From Granulicella sp. (GTDB lineage: Bacteria > Acidobacteriota > Terriglobia > Terriglobales > Acidobacteriaceae), in contig PKWK01000385.1 of NCBI GenBank assembly GCA_003133205.1, positions 1 to 7,531 of the forward strand: DNA of 7,531 nt. The letters run 5' to 3'. Made by a program: the position numbers and the translations under genes. The notes under the pieces are model-generated. The model ran no database searches. It was given only the letters and a program-made list of their open reading frames with translations, and was not told the DNA's origin. The first letter of the stretch is position 1. Each line of letters opens with the position of its first letter. This document shows positions 6,551 to 7,531 of this stretch, piece by piece.

Positions 6551-6565
6551 AGGTTAACTTAACCT
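6551..6565. promoter_or_regulatory. Perfect 15-base palindrome, possible operator
   Basis: AGGTTAACTTAACCT is an inverted repeat of 7 bases on each side of one central base. On the minus strand it overlaps a weak promoter-like pair: TTGGAT (6585-6580), 17 bases, TTAAGT (6562-6557). It lies 140 bases before the start of the small gene at 6411. It does not match CIRCE or HAIR. The 258 bases between the two small genes (6430-6687) hold no other frame I can support. Confidence 0.35.
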
Positions 6566-6635
6566 CTCATTTTTGTCTGATCCAATGTCTCACGTTCGGG
6601 ACCAACTGCACAGCCCTCCTTTTTCGAAAACCTGT

Positions 6636-6657
6636 GGGGAACCAGCCCGAATTCCCC
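6636..6657 (-). terminator. Possible weak terminator hairpin after the upstream small gene
   Basis: On the minus strand GGGGAA (6657-6652), a 10-base loop and TTCCCC (6641-6636) can pair, followed shortly by TTTTCG. It lies about 31 bases after the stop of the gene at 6688. The stem is short and the T-run does not follow directly, so this is only a candidate. Confidence 0.3.
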
Positions 6658-6687
6658 CGATCTTGCCGCCCCCCTTAGCCGCTTGCG

Positions 6688-6861
6688 TCAGTTCCACACA
6701 TGCTGTATCGGCATCGGCTCAATCTTGAACACCAGGTCCGGAGACGCTCCCGCCAGCTTGCGCGCAAACTCCCGCGCCTGCTCTTCGCTGAGGAAAACGC
6801 TCTGCTCCTTGATCCTGCCGCCAACCCATTGCTCGCACTTCCAAACCATCTGCTGCGTCAT
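6688..6861 (-). CDS. Small protein of 57 residues, paralogue of the gene at 6238-6411
   Basis: The frame from the ATG at 6861 to the TGA at 6688-6690 encodes 57 residues, the same length as its neighbour. An in-frame GTG at 6868-6870 would add three residues, but AAGGAAG about 8 bases before the ATG favours 6861. I do not know a named family. It contains VWKCEQW (6-12), a Glu-rich helix SEEQAREFARKLAGA (25-39), PDLVFKIEPM (41-50) and ends HVWN. The Trp-x-Cys-x-Gln start, E/A/F helix positions, PD...IE strand and VWN end are shared with the neighbour, whereas the rest has diverged, so the duplication is old. A 14-base stretch at the 3' end, CGTCAGTTCCACAC on the plus strand, is identical in both genes (6236-6249 and 6686-6699). 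It follows dnaK by 188 bases on the same strand, so it may be co-transcribed with it. Confidence 0.75.
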   Translation of the reverse strand: MTQQMVWKCEQWVGGRIKEQSVFLSEEQAREFARKLAGASPDLVFKIEPMPIQHVWN

Positions 6862-6934
6862 AGCGCCCACTTCCTTCGTTGCTGCGCTTGCCTTTCCTTC
6901 TCACAACCACCAAAACCAAGAACTCTATAAGAGG

Positions 6935-6984
6935 AGAGCGCCCCAACCGATCCGGTAGTTCGCCGGACACAACCAGAGCGCTCT
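6935..6984 (-). other. Two-tier inverted repeat downstream of dnaK
   Basis: On the minus strand AGAGCGC (6984-6978) can pair with GCGCTCT (6941-6935), and within the loop TCCGG (6967-6963) can pair with CCGGA (6955-6951). The first arm is itself part of the 10-base palindrome AGAGCGCTCT (6975-6984). No proper U-tract follows directly; TTCTTGGTTTT comes about 20 bases later. It could reduce readthrough from dnaK, protect its mRNA end, or be chance. The 188-base gap between dnaK and the small gene holds no gene I can support. Confidence 0.3.
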
Positions 6985-7049
6985 TCGCTTCTCTTACCTA
7001 TTCGATGCCGAATCGCTTCGCCTCGATCTAAACCGACCCGGCTACCTTC

Positions 7050-7531
7050 TTACTTTTCGACGTCAACATACTCGGCGTCGATTACGCCTTCGTCCTTCTT
7101 TGCCTCTTCGTGCGTACCGGTTGCGCCTTCCGCCGGCGCGCCTTCCGCCGGGGGAGCTGCCGCAGCCGCCTTGTACATCGCCTCGGCCAGCTTGTGGCTC
7201 GCAGTCGTTAGACGGTCCTTCGACGCATTCAGCTCAGTCGCGCTCGGATCGCCGGCCAGGGTCGTCTTGGCCTCGGCCAGCGCGGTCTCGACCTCAGCCT
7301 TGTCCGCCTCAGCCACCTTGTCGCCCGACTCCTTCAGCATCTTCTCGACGTTGTACACCAGCGAGTCGAGCCCGTTCTTTGCCTCGACCTTGTCGCGCTG
7401 CTCCTTGTCCTCGGCCGCGTGCGCTTCGGCGTCCTTCGCCATCCGCTCGACCTCTTCCTTGCTCAGACCCGAAGAGCTCGTAATCGTGATCTTCGCGTCC
7501 TTGCCCGTGGCATTGTCCTTCGCCGTCACGT
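7050..7531 (-). CDS. dnaK: Chaperone protein DnaK, C-terminal part (5' end outside window)
   Basis: The frame runs in from the right edge and ends with TAA at 7050-7052, giving about 160 C-terminal residues of an expected ~640. It begins in the end of the substrate-binding beta-domain (VTAKDNATGKDAKITI), followed by SSGLSKEEVERMAKDAEAHA, the start of the helical lid characteristic of DnaK. The lid (~20-110) includes NGLDSLVYNVEKMLKE. A disordered Ala/Pro/Gly/Glu linker with PAEGAPAEGATG follows, and the protein ends GVIDAEYVDVEK, the usual acidic DnaK tail. DnaK is the ATP-driven Hsp70 working with DnaJ and GrpE; where HspR is present it is also the likely co-repressor. The GTG near the edge is the Val of the VTAKD motif, not a start. 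The ATPase domain and the promoter are not visible. Confidence 0.96.
   Translation of the reverse strand, partial: VTAKDNATGKDAKITITSSSGLSKEEVERMAKDAEAHAAEDKEQRDKVEAKNGLDSLVYNVEKMLKESGDKVAEADKAEVETALAEAKTTLAGDPSATELNASKDRLTTASHKLAEAMYKAAAAAPPAEGAPAEGATGTHEEAKKDEGVIDAEYVDVEK

Noticed and set aside
4879..6678. Very long plus-strand open frame (599 codons) opposite dnaJ
   Set aside because: It is antisense to a certain dnaJ, has Arg/Ala/Leu-rich composition typical of GC-rich shadow frames, and has no recognisable motif.
6430..6687. A third small gene between the two paralogues
   Set aside because: Minus-strand frames here are short, interrupted by stops, or lack a start with a ribosome site.

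Overview
This is a GC-rich bacterial window. The gene content (a class A DnaJ, an HspR-type MerR repressor, a ceramide-glucosyltransferase/HpnI-like enzyme and ArnT-like glycosyltransferases) and the wording of the HspR and glycosyltransferase proteins suggest an acidobacterium, probably of the Terriglobus/Granulicella/Edaphobacter type. That assignment comes from memory of the families and has not been checked by a search.

Left part, plus strand (1-2527): the 3' end of one glycosyltransferase-type membrane protein is followed, with a stop/start overlap, by a complete 677-residue ArnT/PMT-like glycosyltransferase. The C-terminal domains of the two resemble each other, so they look like a tandem duplication. 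The complete gene carries a near-perfect 42-base palindrome that occupies exactly 14 codons in a hydrophilic loop.

Middle and right part, minus strand (7531 down to 2533), in order of transcription: the 3' end of dnaK; two 57-codon genes that are paralogues of each other; a strong intrinsic terminator; dnaJ; a BrnT-type toxin gene broken by a one-base frameshift; an intact small antitoxin-like gene; hspR; and a GT21-like glycosyltransferase, which converges on the plus-strand gene with only 5 bases between the stop codons.

The core is a heat-shock chaperone locus: the DnaK/DnaJ foldase machine and its probable repressor HspR, which in other bacteria uses DnaK as co-repressor. Two things set it apart. 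A toxin-antitoxin pair sits between dnaJ and hspR at operon-like spacing with a disrupted toxin frame, and a duplicated unnamed small protein family sits between dnaK and dnaJ. No grpE, CIRCE or clear HAIR site is visible. The strongest candidates for something undescribed are the paired small proteins and the in-frame palindromic element.
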